A stretch of 64,000 nucleotides of DNA from Sequoia sempervirens (GCA_007258455.2 VDFB02344152.1:290372-354371); one strand, 5' to 3'; shown: positions 11,480 through 24,641, numbered from the stretch's first letter. The notes: a model not told the origin generated them from the letters alone. Program-made: numbers and translations.

Positions 11480-12060
11480 GAAACCAAAAACAATTATTTG
11501 GTTGATTAAGGTGAAGCGCTTGTTGGGTGTGACAAAGGTTACTGATTTGAATGTCAAAAGACTCTTTCATATTCTTAGATAAATCAATCTCAACACAAAC
11601 ATGTTTTTGCAGATAACCAAGTAAAAATTATTAGGATCCACATGGATAACCTTTCGTAGAGAGGAAGCAATGGGATACAAAAAAAAATAGCATGGAAGGG
11701 GCGGACCAAGAAAGTCAAGCTATGCTGACATATAGAGTTTTTTTATTAGAGATTGTTAAGTCTCAAGTCCAATGTTGAAATACCAACAAGGATTAGTGGA
11801 CATACCAAGGGGCTTGCTTGAGAATAGCCTCAACATGGCTTTCCTCATAAAAAAATAAAAATAAAGAACCCCTTAGTGAGGTTTTACATGACATCAAGTT
11901 GAAAACCACATCCACTAGAGATTCAAAGTGTGTAACTAGTGAAATACAATAGGAAAAAAATTTGGGGACACTTGCTCAAAGGATCTATTTTGTAGAGCCG
12001 CCAAACTATCAACACCATCAATAATTATTGAGTTGAATCCATTTGATGCCATATAGAAGG
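11480..12060 (-). pseudogene. LINE-A ORF1-like (DUF4283-type) remnant
   Basis: The minus strand near 11600 reads HVCVEIDLSKNMKESFDIQI, which matches the R(V/I)CVE(V/I)DLS segment of the plant LINE ORF1 protein that precedes its zinc knuckle. The zinc knuckle itself is not readable. The 11020-11480 stretch below has no clear domain. Confidence 0.5.
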
Positions 12061-13530
12061 TGAGGAATGAATATATTGTTAAAGTAATATTCTCACATGC
12101 AAGTGTTATTGATAATGAAGAAGATGTTATTTACAATAGCCAATTAGGACAAACATATAAATAAAATGTAATATTAGATGATGATTTTGTATGTAGGCAA
12201 GTAGAAGAAGGTGTTAGTGCATCAAACGATAGTGATGTTGATGACAACAGTAGCATATGCACCTATCTTCAACTAAACAAGTCACCATGAGTGATGAAAA
12301 TGAAGAAATTGATGATGAACAATAGTTTTATAATGAGGTAAAAGATATTTTTGTTTGTAACAAAAGTGTGAAAAAAGAGGAAGATGTATGGAAGGATAAA
12401 CTGCTAAATGAATCAATTCTTGAGGAAATTTTAAATAGAATGTATACATGAAAATGATGTAAAGGATCAGGAAGAGACTAGTATCTTCTTTGATATTTTC
12501 CATTTTTTTCTCTATGTTTTTCATTGAAGCATCTAATTTGTGTGTGCATAAGGATGATGTAGGAACAACTACACTAAAAGATGTAATTGTAGAGATAGAT
12601 ATTAGTGCAACTAATGAGTTATTTTGAAGAATTTGCACATGAAGATTGTGAAGATAGTGATCATATGGGTGCATATGAGAACATATATGTTTGGTGCAAG
12701 ACATGTTATCTTCCTCATGCATAAAATGCTTCGAAAGGGTCATAAGATGATTCTATTATACTTGTGAATATGGAAAAAAATACATTATGAGCTTGATTTT
12801 AGTATTAATTATGACATAGAAGATTGGAAAAAAGAATATTCAATAGTGAGACAATTTGAAGGATATGATTCTTCACTTGAAGTGTGTCATGCTTATGAGT
12901 TTTATGTTATGATGATAGTGAAGATGTGAATCAAACCTATGATTCAATCATAGAATGCATCAACATATGTGATAGTGACCGTGTAGGTTGGCCACTTGTC
13001 ATCTAAGGATTTGTTGAAAGTATAGTTGAGTATGAGGCTTTCCTTTGTGATGAAAGTGTAGTCTCTAGAGTTGTGGATGATAGTGGGGTGCCCAAGTTTG
13101 AATATTTTATTTGGCTCTAGCATACAAGTAGTAAGGATGTTGAGAAGTAACACATAAGCCAAAAGGAATATCAAATTGTTTCTTACCTTGATAGTGTGCC
13201 AAAATTTCAAATATTTTTTTATTTACAAAATGATCTTCTTTATGCAAATCAATAGTGTAATGAGATAATTTATCTTTTTCATGTGAGTTGGAAGTGTTTC
13301 CCTTTTTTCTTGATTCATATGAAGAGGTCAACAAGTATAATATTTTTGGTGTTGACCTATATTTTAAAGCTTTTACCCCTACTGTGTACATGTATGTTGC
13401 GTCATGGAATCAATCTTTTGGGACTCAAATCCATGTGCCATTTTTTGAAGTCCCTTTATTTTTCATGTGTTGTATTGGCCATTTGTGACCCATTGTTGAT
13501 AACTAATATGAGAAATTTTGAATAGGTAAT
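12060..13530 (+). pseudogene. Unidentified decayed coding stretch
   Basis: The plus strand can be read as protein-like over about 1.4 kb with several stops and frame changes. It has acidic segments (VSDENEEIDDEQ, EEFAHEDCEDSDHMGAYENI), CDESVVSRVVDDSGVPKFEY near 13050, and a 66-codon open piece at 13288-13488 containing NIFGVDLYFKAFTPTVYMYV. I do not recognise the family. It may be an internal part of a retroelement. The longer minus-strand frame 12282-12743 is low-complexity and looks like its shadow. Confidence 0.3.
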
Positions 13531-13639
13531 GTTACTTTGTGTTATACCTCTTTGGTTCATGTATCATGCCCTTCTCCCTTTCATGTTTTAGTCAAATACC
13601 TCAATTGAAAAATTGAAATTTGGCTAAGTACAAGGATTT

Positions 13640-14345
13640 TTATTCTTAGCTCCTGATGAGCCTCGGGCCTCGACAAGAGCCTACAACCTTAGGCTCTAGG
13701 TCCTTGTTCTCTCTTGTGTCCCACACCCTGCACTTGCCTTTAGTCTTTTCCTTTAGTTCCTTATTGGGCCTTAAGCATCAATTTGAACCTAGAACCCATG
13801 GTTCCAATTCCCGGCTTCCTTCTGCCATCCTCTTTCCAGTTCCCCATCGGGCTTTGGGCCTTGACAAGAACATGGAACCTAAGGGTTTCATTTCCTTATT
13901 GTCTCCTGGTATTTGGTTCTTGTCATGCTCCTTTCCTTTCTCCTTCATTTATTTATCGATCTTAGGTTAGACTTGAAACCTAGAACCTTAGGTTCCATGT
14001 TCAAGGTTCCTCTCACCTTCTAGTCCCTGCCTATATTTCTTTTCCAACCCATGAAGTTGTGGGTCCTAGGTCAAATTGGAACCTTGTTTCTAATTCCAAG
14101 TTCTCTTCTACTCTCTCCCCCTACTTTATCTTCTTTTAGTTCATTTTGGGCCTCAGACCCCAACAAGAACTTGGAGCCTTAGGTTCTAGATTCCCATTTC
14201 CTCCTAGCACCTGACTCCCATCATTCTTCCTCTTGGTTTGTGTCAAGATCGAGGGCTCAAGAAGAAGCTTAAACCTAGGTTCCTAGTTCCAATTCCCTCG
14301 CAATACCTATCTCTAGTAACCATTGAGTCTAATTTCCTGGGTGTT
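13640..14345 (+). repeat. Degenerate ~100 bp satellite (GGGCCTCGACAAGAACCT unit)
   Basis: About seven imperfect units repeat a core like GGGCCTTGACAAGAACATGG then AACCTAAGGTT and a CT-rich spacer. Cores lie near 13663, 13768, 13852, 13965, 14068, 14150 and 14245. The block is markedly richer in G+C than its surroundings. Open frames across it (for example 13656-13970) simply translate the repeat. A diverged piece with similar wording lies near 22500-22640. Confidence 0.65.
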
Positions 14346-14508
14346 GTCACAATATTGTGTCTCACTTTTGGGATGTGTTGATTTTTTCTTGAAATAATAG
14401 TTTTTAGAAAAAACTAATGATTTAAGTCTTGAGAGGCTCCATCTAAAGGGTTTTAATAGAAGAGGGATAGATAAGACCCCCTTAGATCAAATCCCCTTGG
14501 ATAGAACC

Positions 14509-16440
14509 TATTGACAATGATTTCACTCACAGAAAATAGGGCGAATAAATTATTCACAGACAAGACTGCAAAGAGCCTATCCTTCTTGAAAGATATGGAA
14601 CAAAGACAACCTAAAGGGGAATTTTGCATTTACAAGACAAAGATTGGCTTTCGTTCAATCCCAAGTCTTTGATAACCAGGTCATGGTTGCACTAGGGTCG
14701 CTCTTGCGTAATGATGTGATATTGTTGTTAATCTCAAAGGGACTATGGTTGTTCTTTGAATATTTTAGATATACATTCCAAATTGAAACAATGAGTTCAA
14801 ACATCATGAAACCAAAATATTTTCCATAAAATTTCATGAATATGAAAAATTCTTTGCTATCACTTAAGTAGATTTAGCATTAAGCATTCAAAAAATTATG
14901 GAAAACAAAAGATTTTCAACAAAATTCCTTCCATTCATTTAAATTTTGGAAAATTTTCAAAAATTTAAACATCTATTCTAAAACAAAGCATAAAAAATAC
15001 TAAAAATTAAAAGTTTCTCTCGGTTATTCTCCATGGATGCCCCAAAGAATTAATTAAAATAGAGCAAATTGCTTTATACTTCAGAAGATTGCTCCACAGC
15101 TACATATAAAATGGTGAAAGATTTTCAAGAGATGGGTTTCATTTATGGACACCGAGTAGGTTCCGTATGCACCCTTAAATGACACAGCATACAGTCTTGT
15201 TCAGCTAAACTAACAAAACTAGCTACAAAAGATACTGAGATAGGTAGCCATATAATAAGCTCTGATATTAATTAATGTCTACGTGCATACAAATTTTTAT
15301 GCTAGAATGGTTCAGAAAATAGGAAAAAAGAACAAAACTTAAAAAAAAATTATGCTATTCCAACATCCACAAATTCTGAACTTAAAATAAAAATGAAGCA
15401 TTCATTGGACTTTTATAGAACACAAGGCTCATATAGGATAAGACAACTACAAGAGAGGAAATCTAAGACACCAATCTCATCAGGGCACGTGGAATATAGT
15501 GACCAATAGGAGAATTGTAATTGAAGTCAATGGAAGTCAACTCTAATTACACATTGAAGCTCTTCAAGTGTTGATCTTGAATCTTCACCAGGATGATACT
15601 TCGCATCATGATAATGTGTAAGGGCTTCCCATAGATTCAGAATGAAAAGGTATATTTTTTTCCCCCACACATCGCTTGGCTCCAGTTTTGTCACTCTTGG
15701 GAATGGGATCTCTCAAAAATTGGCATTTGTTCCCACCGCATGTGAAATACCAAGATCCCCAGTATTCTGGTGGACTCAAATCCATCTGCATTATCACCTC
15801 CCAGAGTGATCGAACCAGACTGAAAATTATTCCATCCATGATTCAAGTTTTCCTGACTGTCCATACCCGAGCTTTGCATCATAATCAATATCCCCTGCAA
15901 TCACAAATTCCACACATTAAATCCCTTTAAAAAAAACATTTATAATATCTCATGTAAATAAAACCATTATTCAAATGTTAGTACAAAAATCTCATAATTA
16001 ACATTCTTTTTAAAAGCATATCATGAATCCTCATACATATATTGGATCACCGGGATCATTAGATAAATTTAAAATTTTAGCATTTTCACTCCACATTACA
16101 ACCCAGTACCCAGTACCTAGTATTTAGCTTTACCCACTTACTTTCCCAGACCTCAGTTATACCAAAACTCCACTATATCGGACTCCATACCAAAGTGCTT
16201 CATACTGGACCAGAACCTTCCGCTTGAACTTTACATTACCTTTCGCCTTCTTCGTGTTTCTGGTACCGGTATCCAATGCACGAAACACTTACAATACGAA
16301 GTACTTTTATTATCAAAGGTTTTTCTCTTTCACTTCCAATGAACTTCCAATTTTCTAGCTCCTGCCATAAGAGTTGCACATTTTTCACTTGAGTCCCCAA
16401 GTATTTTCAGTCTTGGGGTGTGTTGTGAGACCACACAACA
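14509..16440 (-). repeat. LTR copy 1 of the LARD-like element
   Basis: It is collinear with 19762-21682 along its full length. By hand count the first 250 aligned bases differ at roughly 20 positions, about 92% identity. It ends TGTGTTGTGAGACCACACAACA-like, with an inverted TGTTGTG / CACAACA end. Open frames inside (for example 14644-14829 and 15676-15930) have no known domain and recur in both copies. Confidence 0.85.
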
Positions 16441-16800
16441 AATTGCAACCAATAAAACAAAATTTAAACCAAACTTGAAATTAAATCACCTGTTGTAAAT
16501 TAAAACTTATACATATTTTAAAATAATAGCTTTCTATGTTTACCTAGATTCTGGCATAAAAAAGTAAAACTCCACCAAATTCATCTATGTGTTCTCTGAT
16601 TAATTCTAGTTTTCAGAACTTAGTAAAAAGAATCAGTTCATTAGCATTGAACTACATAATATAGTAATCCTCCAAAGCCAACCACGAATAGAGCCTTGCT
16701 GCCAGTCAAGCGTCCATAGCCCTGATAAGGTTATCTTCGTAATTCCCCCAAACATAGTTCTACTGTCGGTCAAGCATCCATAGCCCCAATAGAGTTATTG
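16441..16800. other. Interior of LARD-like element, with a 65-bp tandem duplication
   Basis: No coding signal is visible next to LTR copy 1, and no pyrimidine-rich complement of a polypurine tract is obvious there. At about 16700-16800 a segment with GTCAAGCGTCCATAGCCCTG then ATAAGGTTAT is repeated as GTCAAGCATCCATAGCCCCA then ATAGAGTTAT, spaced about 65 bp. A (TA)n run follows at about 16819-16837. Confidence 0.5.
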
Positions 16801-17641
16801 GATAGCCTAAAGAGTTGATATATATATATATATATTTGATATAGCAATGATAGCTCATTTTTCACTTTTGATGTTTCAATGATAGCTCTTTTATCAACTT
16901 GCAAGCAATGAAGCACCGCTATTAGGTTGGGAATTACAGTGATAGTGAAGGTTACTTTTTGATTTTTCATTCAATGTAAATCCCTTCATCCATTCACTAC
17001 TTCCCAAAAACCCATTTAATGATTCCTTGTAGGTGTGTGTTTCCGGCTAAATTTCACTAGCTTATGCCAAATCCTAGCTAACTATAGCTTGCTATATGTT
17101 AAAATAAATGCATAAATTAAAATTTAGCAATAGACAACTTAAACACCAAATTTAAATCTAAATTTAGAAACATTAGTTACCACCCTTCCAATTAAACTTT
17201 ATGGCAATTGCTAAAAATTTTCCTAACTATTTCGACTTGACAGTGCTGCACTTCATTAATGGATCAAAAAATGTCATAATTACCTTGAAACACAATCACA
17301 TTATTCTGCATTACATTTGCATGCCTTATTCAGAACGTATTATCTCTTCAACTTACTCAGGTGATGATGTGTACTACCTTTTTGGCTTCATTTTCCTATG
17401 TATTCCACACACATAACACCTCCATAATTAATACGACTCTTTTAAACAATTTGAAATGACCACTATTAATTTCAAAATCTTCAACTTGCTTGATTCGCAA
17501 TCTTCGTACTGCTCAAATTTGAAGCAATTTCACCAAGTATGTGTAAAGAATTAATTTGATTTAACCTTTAATTCTGAAGATTATTGTCCAACTGCCACCT
17601 CGCTTACAGTTTCCCAAAAAAGACAATTACTCAAGGAAACT

Positions 17642-18243
17642 ATGTACCGCAACTTTCTTACGACTCACTATAAATTATTGCATTTCTTCTCGAATTATCC
17701 ACACTTCTCTTCTCTTTCTTTTTCTTTTTTTTTTTGTTTTTGTAAATCTACTCTGTGTCTTTGTATTTGCTTCTTAGCCATGGATACTCCAATTTTCTTA
17801 GGTTGTTCTCGTAGAAAAAATGTTTTCTTAGGAAGTATCACATCACAAAGGCTTGAAAAGGTCTTCTTCATTAGGACTTCTAGTTTCATTGTGCCAAATT
17901 TATGCTTAGTCCTTGGGGAAAGATATGTTGCGTCCAACTGCTACTTTCATTTCTACTCTTACATAGCTTCTCACTTTGTAGCGTCGCTTCTGGACAATGG
18001 GCTACCTATTGAAGACATTCATGTGCCAACTTAATAGTGAAACCTAAATTCTTGGAGAATCTGGATACCATTTTAGCCGTTGCACATCCAACCATTGGGA
18101 TTCCCTCCATGGATGATATTCCTCAGTTCCTGGAACACGGGGAAGAGGTTCCACTTCAAGCCTTTCTTACTGATCTCCATATCCAAGACTTTGAATCTTA
18201 CCGAGAACTCACCTGCATAGGGTATTTAGCCCTGATAGAATAG
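17642..18243 (+). pseudogene. Coding-like segment on the strand opposite the element
   Basis: Two adjoining plus-strand open frames, 17642-18034 and 18037-18243, are in different frames. The first contains MDTPIFLGCSRRKNVFLGSI, preceded by TTAGCC before ATGG, a good plant start context. The second contains AVAHPTIGIPSMDDIPQFLE and LTDLHIQDFESYRELTCIGY. The residue mix looks like ordinary protein, not AT-rich noise. I do not recognise it. It may be a captured host gene fragment with a frameshift or intron. Confidence 0.35.
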
Positions 18244-18357
18244 GTGTCCCACATCAACTAAATGGCTACTATCATCTACAACTTTGCTCACTCTTCTTTT
18301 TGACTCTTTTTTTATTTTTTTGAACGAGGATTTTCTGATATCTCATGTATATACGTG

Positions 18358-18360
<3 letters not shown>

Positions 18361-18410
<50 letters not shown>
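18361..18410 (+). repeat. (CA)25 microsatellite
   Basis: Fifty uninterrupted bases of CA dinucleotides are followed by a short TATAT run. It lies inside the LARD-like element, between the two coding-like segments. Confidence 0.98.
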
Positions 18411-18415
<5 letters not shown>

Positions 18416-18649
18416 CTTTTGGTAAATTTTAAAGTGTGTTTTACTGTGTATGGCTTTATTGTTTCTCTTTCTTAGTTCAATTTTGTATAATGTTTGAATT
18501 CACTCTCATGTGTAAGATAAGTTTAAGCAGAATTTACTAATGCAGAGGCCAGACAAAAGAAAAGAACAAAAAAAAATGAGGAAAGAAAACAAAACAAACA
18601 TAAAACCCTAAAAAAAAAACTACTAACCCTAACTACCCTAACTCGAACA

Positions 18650-19570
18650 TTACAAAAGATTAAGTCTAATAAAATAATTTATTTGAATTTCTGCGGCTAT
18701 TTCTTCTACAGTTTTAATACGAATTACAACAGATTTGTCCTTAAATTCTCTTATCAAAATTTTCAATATTCTACTGTAACAATGGATTGTATTAAATTTT
18801 GTATGTTTAAACATCATGAATTTAAAAGTGTACTTACCCAAAATTTGGCTCAAATGTATGAAAAAAAACTCATTAGAGATTGATTGCACACATTTCGTTT
18901 GATGTGGCCATGTTGTACCTTCTTCTAGCCCTGGTCCATTTCCATGAACGGCTACGTTTATTTCTCTGCTTCCTTCTCTTTTGATAATCTTTATATATTT
19001 AGCCATGTCTTCACTTTGCATTTTGTTAGACCAAGATATATCACTACTTATATTGCTATCAGAAAGAGAAAAAGTGAAAACTTGATATTTTGTATCTTGT
19101 ATAAAATCAGGAAAATGTCTTTTTATAGCCAATGAATTTCCAACTCGACACACAATACACATGTTTCCCGCTCGATTTTCCCACTCCATCTCATTATCTG
19201 TGTTTTCCATGTATACAGGAAATGATGATTCATCAATGTAATTTTCTTGTTTGTCATGAAATATCTCTAGATCTCGACATTCTCTCCTATTTTCTTGCAA
19301 AGCGTTAGAATTTTCTTTATAATAATCGCAACTTTCCAACTGTTTTGGTATATCGGTTGATTTTTTAATATTTCCAACTCCACTAGGGAAAAACATTTTT
19401 CTCATTAACAATCCCTTTATCTTAGTAGTTAAAACTTCCTTTGTTAACAAAATTACTCTACTTGTAGCCAAACTTACCCTAGTTAGAAAAATTTCATAGT
19501 CAAGTTCACCATGGTCAGTTGTATCATGAATTCTACACTCAATGACTCTTCCAAAAGTAAACAAACTCAA
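18650..19570 (-). CDS. Intact 306-codon ORF of unknown function in LARD-like element
   Basis: This is the longest uninterrupted frame in the window (start codon at 19570, stop at 18650). It begins about 190 bases downstream of the probable 5' LTR and PBS, where gag normally sits. The protein is mixed-charge with no signal peptide or clear membrane segment: MSLFTFGRVIECRIHDTTDH at the N-terminus, GNMCIVCRVGNSLAIKRHFP centrally, and FKDKSVVIRIKTVEEIAAEI near the C-terminus. I see no zinc knuckle, protease, RT or integrase motif. It could be a diverged gag, a captured host gene or chance. That it is open while the LTRs differ by about 8% makes chance less likely. Confidence 0.5.
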   Translation of the reverse strand: MSLFTFGRVIECRIHDTTDHGELDYEIFLTRVSLATSRVILLTKEVLTTKIKGLLMRKMFFPSGVGNIKKSTDIPKQLESCDYYKENSNALQENRRECRDLEIFHDKQENYIDESSFPVYMENTDNEMEWENRAGNMCIVCRVGNSLAIKRHFPDFIQDTKYQVFTFSLSDSNISSDISWSNKMQSEDMAKYIKIIKREGSREINVAVHGNGPGLEEGTTWPHQTKCVQSISNEFFFIHLSQILGKYTFKFMMFKHTKFNTIHCYSRILKILIREFKDKSVVIRIKTVEEIAAEIQINYFIRLNLL

Positions 19571-19739
19571 AGGATGTAGTTTCTAATTAAAGATTTTACA
19601 AATTTTTCCAACTTCCATATTAAAGACTAGCTTGCATTCAATCTCTCACTTACAAGCTTCTTTCCAAACTTAGAATTAGCATTTCAAAGTATAATTCTCC
19701 AATTCCAAAGGATGAGACCTAAAATATCAAAGAGAGACG

Positions 19740-19759
19740 CCTTCCTTCTAGCACCAATT
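19740..19759 (-). promoter_or_regulatory. Candidate primer binding site of LARD-like element
   Basis: On the minus strand, directly after the inner end of LTR copy 2, comes GG then AATTGGTGCTAGAAGGAAGG. A TGG-starting sequence a few bases inside the LTR is the usual place for a tRNA primer site. I cannot assign the tRNA. It is the main evidence that the element reads on the minus strand. Confidence 0.45.
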
Positions 19760-19761
19760 CC

Positions 19762-21682
19762 TGTTGACAATGATTTCACTTGCAGAAAATAGGGAAAATA
19801 AATTCTTCACAAACAAGACCGCAAAGAGCCTATCCTTCTTGAAAGATATGGAACAAAGGCAACCTAAAGGGGAATTTTTCATTTACAGGAAAAATATTGG
19901 CTTTCGTTCAATCCCAAGTCTCCGATAACCAAGTCATGGTTGCACTAGGGTTGCTCTCAGGTAATGATGTGATAGTGTTGTTAATCTCAAAGGGACTATG
20001 GTTGTTCTTTGAATATTTTAGATATACATTCCAAATTGAAACAATGAGTTCAAACATCATGAAACCAAAAGATTTTCCATAACATTTCATGAATATCACA
20101 AATTCTTTGTTATCACTTGAGTAGATTTAGTATTAAGCATTCAACAAATTATGGAAAACAAAATATTTTCAACAAAATTCCTTCCATTCATTTAAATTTT
20201 TGAACATTTTCAAATATTTAAACATCTATTCTAAAACAAAGCATAAAAAATACTAAAAATTAAAAGTTTCTCCTGGTTATTCTCCATGGATGCCCCAAAG
20301 AATTAATTAAAACAGAGCAAACCGCTTTATACTTCACAAGATTGCTTCACAACTACATATAAAATGGTGCAAGCTTTTAAAGAGAGGGGTTTCATTTCTG
20401 GACACTGAGTAGGTTTTGTATGCACCCTTAAATGGTGCAGCATATAGTCTTGTTCGGTCGAACTAAAAAAAATAGCTACAAAAGATACTGAGATAGGTAG
20501 CTATCTAATAAGCTCTTATATTAATTAGTGTCTACGTGCATACAAATTTTTACACCATAATGGTTCAGAAAATAAGAAAAAATAACAAAACTTAAAAAAA
20601 AAATTATGTTCCTCCAACATCCACAAATTCTGAACTTAAAATAAAAATGAAGCATCCTCTAGCCTTTTATAGAACACAAGGCTCAATAGGATAAGACAAC
20701 TACATGAGAGGAAATATAAGGGACCAATCTCATCAAGGCACGTGGAATATAGTGACTAGTAGGAGAATTGCAATTGAAGTCAATGGAAGTCAACTCCAAT
20801 TACATGTTGAAGCTCTTCGGGTGTTGATCTTGAATCTTCGCTAGGATGATACTTTGAATCATGATAATGTGTAAGGGGTTCCCATACATTTAGAATGAAA
20901 AGGTAGATTTTTTTCCCCCCAACATCACTTGGCTCTGGTTCTGTCACTCTCAGGAATGGGCTCTCCCAAAAATTGGCATTTGTTCCCACCGCATGTGAAA
21001 TACCGAGATCCCCAGCATTCTAGTGGACTCAAATCCATTTGCATTATCACCTGCCAGAGTGATTGAACTAGACTAAAAATTATTCCATCCATGATTCAAG
21101 TTTTCCTAACCTTCCATACCTGAGCTTTGCATCACAATCGATATCTCCTACAATCACAAATTCCACATATTAAATCCCTTTAAAGAAAACATCTATAATA
21201 TCTCATGTGAATAAAACCATTATTCAAATGTTAGTAAAAAATCCTCATAATTAACATGCTTTTTAAAAGCATATCATGAATCCTCATACATATACTAGAT
21301 CATCGGGATCATTAGATAAATTTAAAATTTTAGCATTTTCACTCCACATTACAACCCAGTACCTGATACCCGATATTTAGCTTTACCCACTTACTTTCTC
21401 GGACCTCGGTTATACCAGAACTCCACTATACCAGACTCCTTCATACTAGACTAGAGCCTTCCTCTTGAACTTTACATTACCTTTTTCCTTCTCTGTGTTT
21501 CTGGTAACCGGTATCCGGTGCACGAAACACTTACAATACGAATTACTTTTATTATCAAAGATTTTTCTCTTTCACTTCTGGTGATCTTCCAATTTGCTAG
21601 CTCCTTCCATAAGAGTTACACATTTTTCACTTGGTTCCCCAAGTATTTTCAGTCTTGGGGTGTGTTATGAGACCACACAACA
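19762..21682 (-). repeat. LTR copy 2 of the LARD-like element (probable 5' LTR)
   Basis: It starts TGTTGACAATGA and ends ACCACACAACA. It is the partner of 14509-16440 with the same internal order of sequence. If the element reads minus, this copy carries the promoter. Confidence 0.85.
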
Positions 21683-24095
21683 TAACCCCTCTAGTATTAA
21701 ATCATACCCACAATGGAGTCTCCTTCATAGCTATCAAAATGCTGGCAAAAAATCACTTTTTCTTTACCTTTTGAGGTATTAAATAACATCATTTGAAAAT
21801 TATATTTTGCAAGATTGTAGCCCTTGAAACGAGCTTTCCAACAAGTATAAGTTTGATATATTTTCATTTTATCATGTATTTAATTTTTAATTTTTACAAA
21901 ACATAGGTTTTTCTTTGAACATCAAGCTCTTTGTTGTGCAAAGGAAGAAAAATAGTAAACCATTATAAAAAAAATTCAAAAAATACCAATTCCTTAGATA
22001 TTGATTTCTTTGTTTCACCCAAAAAAGAAAAATTAGATTTCGATATATACACAAAAAGTTAGATTGTACGACACACGTATGTCCAAATTATAGTTACAGT
22101 GACTAAAAATAATAATTTTAAAAAAATATATGCAATAAAAAATTATGAAAAAATATCCTTTCCCTAGATATTGATGTTGATAATCTATCTTCCAAAAATT
22201 AGAATTTAATCCTTTATATAAAAAAAGTTATGTTGTACAACACAAACATTACTTTTTAACAATGTTATTTTTTTGTCTAAAACTAGTTATTAAAGGAGAT
22301 GTTGAAAGATTCGTGATTTATTTCAAAAAAATTGAACAAAAATATATTTAGAATCTACACACAAATTTCCACAAATCACTAGTTCACATCATCTTTAAAT
22401 TCTTTATGGTTTAGCTGTTATAGTTCTTAGAAGATGAAGATTTAGTTAAAAATATTGATATAAATGTCCATCTTCGCCAAAAAGTGAGACACAGTATTGT
22501 GATTCCACCCTCCTCTCTAGGCTCAACACCCTTATAGGTTCTAACTTCTTCCCTAGGCCTGATGCCTATCGATGCACTTCAACATTTCAAGTGCTTGATC
22601 CCAAGTTCCACCTAGAACTCAAGACCCATGGGGCACCTTATTGTTTCCAAGTTCCTCTAAAGAAACCTACCACTTGACCAAAATCTAGTCAAATAAAGAA
22701 CAAGTTTTGAAATCACATTTAGGCACCAAAGTTCCAAGCACCATGTTTCACACAACCAACTACCCGACATTAATGTAGGAGGTCACCTAGCTACCAAACT
22801 TCAATGTGGGGGGCATATTTCAATTTAAGGCATCCAATTTGAGTGACATTCCTCTTGGGCTATGGATTTGGCATTGCTATAGTGCCATGGGTTAAGTTTT
22901 GACTCCCAACAATTGTTAAAACAATTTTTGCAATCATTTTCAAAAAGTTTGGTTGTTTTGTGGATAATCAATTACCAAAAATTTGTAGTATATCCATTGG
23001 TGCTAGGTCTAGACCATTCTTTGGATTGTGGATTAGTAGATACAAGGGTATTTAGAAAATACAAGTTATTTATGTGCCCGATTGTCTCTAGACTAGTATG
23101 TATATTTCTTTTCTTTGCCATATTTGTCAGCATGAGTGTAACTATGGATGATATAAATGTAATTGCTCATTTTGAAACTATTGCAAAATTTTAAATAATC
23201 TCTTTCAAATTGCACATGAATATATGTAGTTTTGTTTTGGATAAATAAGTATGCACAATCATTCTAATTTCAGAATATTGGGTATATGAAATATAAGACC
23301 CACTATTCTTCTTTTTTCTTGTTTGTTTTCCATTTGATGGACTATTACTCTATTGCCCATGAATAGGCACTAGTCTAGAACTAGTACACCAATCTTACTT
23401 TAAATTAAAAACACAAATCATCAGTGTAGGATTAGGATTAGTTTTGTGCATCCATAACCTCGTATCATAACCAAGGATTTATCATTAAGAGACTATTAAA
23501 TGTATCGATCTCAGTGGGTTATGATGCTTGGATATTCATATCAACTATAGAGGGGTTTTGAGAAAGCCATTTTTTCTTGGTTTAGTGATAATATTTCATG
23601 CCAAGACAACAAATTGGATTTGGCTATCATTAATTTATTCTACTTATTTTATGTGATATCAATACTTGTTAAGGTTTGCCCCTAAGAATATCCTCCTGAG
23701 TCTAAGTTGAGATCAAAGAGTAGGAGATGAAGCACACTCTCATAAAGTTGGCCTTTAACCCTCCATTATTTGTTGATGAGTTGATTTCACTTGCATGATG
23801 ACAACCCTAGCCTTGTAAGTGAGACTTAGTTCTAGGAAGTGGAGCAACATTTTTGGGACCCAACATTGTCTACTACATATTATTTATGGATGCCCTATCA
23901 AATTTAAATTAGAGGTCAAATTAGTCACCATTCCTAGGATAGTATTATAGGTTGATGCATGCAAGAAAAAAGACTTCATTTGTTGTAGCTACGTGGCAAA
24001 TACAACTATGTCTAGCTCGGGAGATTAGTTATTTCAATAGGCTTAGCTTTAATAGAGGAGAGTGGATTTAGTAGTTTGTCTGTGGCAAACTATGT
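21683..24095. other. No recognisable gene; ~170 bp duplication at 21960-22260
   Basis: The stretch is AT-rich. At about 21960-22085 and 22130-22255 two diverged copies share CCTTAGATATTGAT or CCCTAGATATTGAT, then AAAAGTTA, then TTGTACRACACA. Near 22500-22640 a C-rich piece resembles the satellite at 13.6-14.3 kb. The 93-codon frame at 22913-23194 has no recognisable domain. Confidence 0.45.
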
Positions 24096-24641
24096 CATGG
24101 ATTTTCTTGTAAGTCTAACCTAAAATTATATTTGGATTTTTATTTGTAGCCATATTTCTAATCCATTGAACTTCCATGTCATTTGATACAAGTTGTTGTC
24201 CTTGTATATACTTGTTTTATTTGTGTTGTGTCAATTCTTATATACATTGTTGTGCTTTACCCTTATTTTTCATGATGAGGTGTCATTTAGTCTCGATCCC
24301 TTTTGTTCCCCATTTTCGGTCTACTAGGAGATCTAGATTCTTGATATGCTTTCAAGAGACACACGTCCTCATGGATTTTCTTGTAAGTCTAACCTAAAAT
24401 TATATTTGGATTTTTGTTTGTAGCCATATTTCTAATCCATTGAACTTCCATGTCGTTTGATACAAGTTGTCCTTGTATATACTTGTTTTTTTTGTGTTGT
24501 GTCAATTCTTATATACATTGTTGTGCTTTACCCTTATTTTTCATGACGAGGTGTGATTTAGTCTCGATCCCTTTTGTTCCCCATTTTTGGTCTACTAGGA
24601 GATCTAGATTCTTGATATGCTTTCAAGAGACACACGTCCTC
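24096..24641 (+). repeat. Recent 274-bp tandem duplication
   Basis: Copy 1 (24096-24369) and copy 2 (24370-24641) are head to tail, both starting CATGGATTTTCTTGTAAGTC and ending ACACGTCCT. By eye they differ at about seven sites, including a 3-bp GTT difference, so identity is about 97%. Each carries a frame starting MSFDTSC with PCIYLF and FFMMRC or FFMTRC. That frame follows the repeat and shows no known domain. Confidence 0.9.

Larger units (their letters stand above)
8229..12060 (-). mobile_element. Decayed L1-type LINE (LINE-A)
   Basis: On the minus strand, from high to low coordinates, there is an ORF1-like nucleic-acid-binding protein, an AP-type endonuclease and a non-LTR reverse transcriptase. 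The zinc-finger and RNase H tail expected after RT is absent, because gypsy-A LTR sequence starts right at the lower boundary. That suggests gypsy-A interrupted the LINE. Frames are heavily broken. Confidence 0.7.
14509..21682 (-). mobile_element. 7.2-kb LTR element without gag/pol (LARD-like)
   Basis: Two direct repeats of about 1.92 kb (14509-16440 and 19762-21682) bracket 3.3 kb. The ends form TGTTG...CAACA (5-bp inverted ends; the left copy reads TATTG). Flanks GAACC and TAACC could be a 5-bp target duplication with one change. A PBS-like sequence lies next to the right LTR on the minus strand, so the element probably reads minus. No gag, protease, RT or integrase is visible, which fits a large retrotransposon derivative mobilised in trans. 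The interior holds an intact 306-codon ORF. Confidence 0.75.
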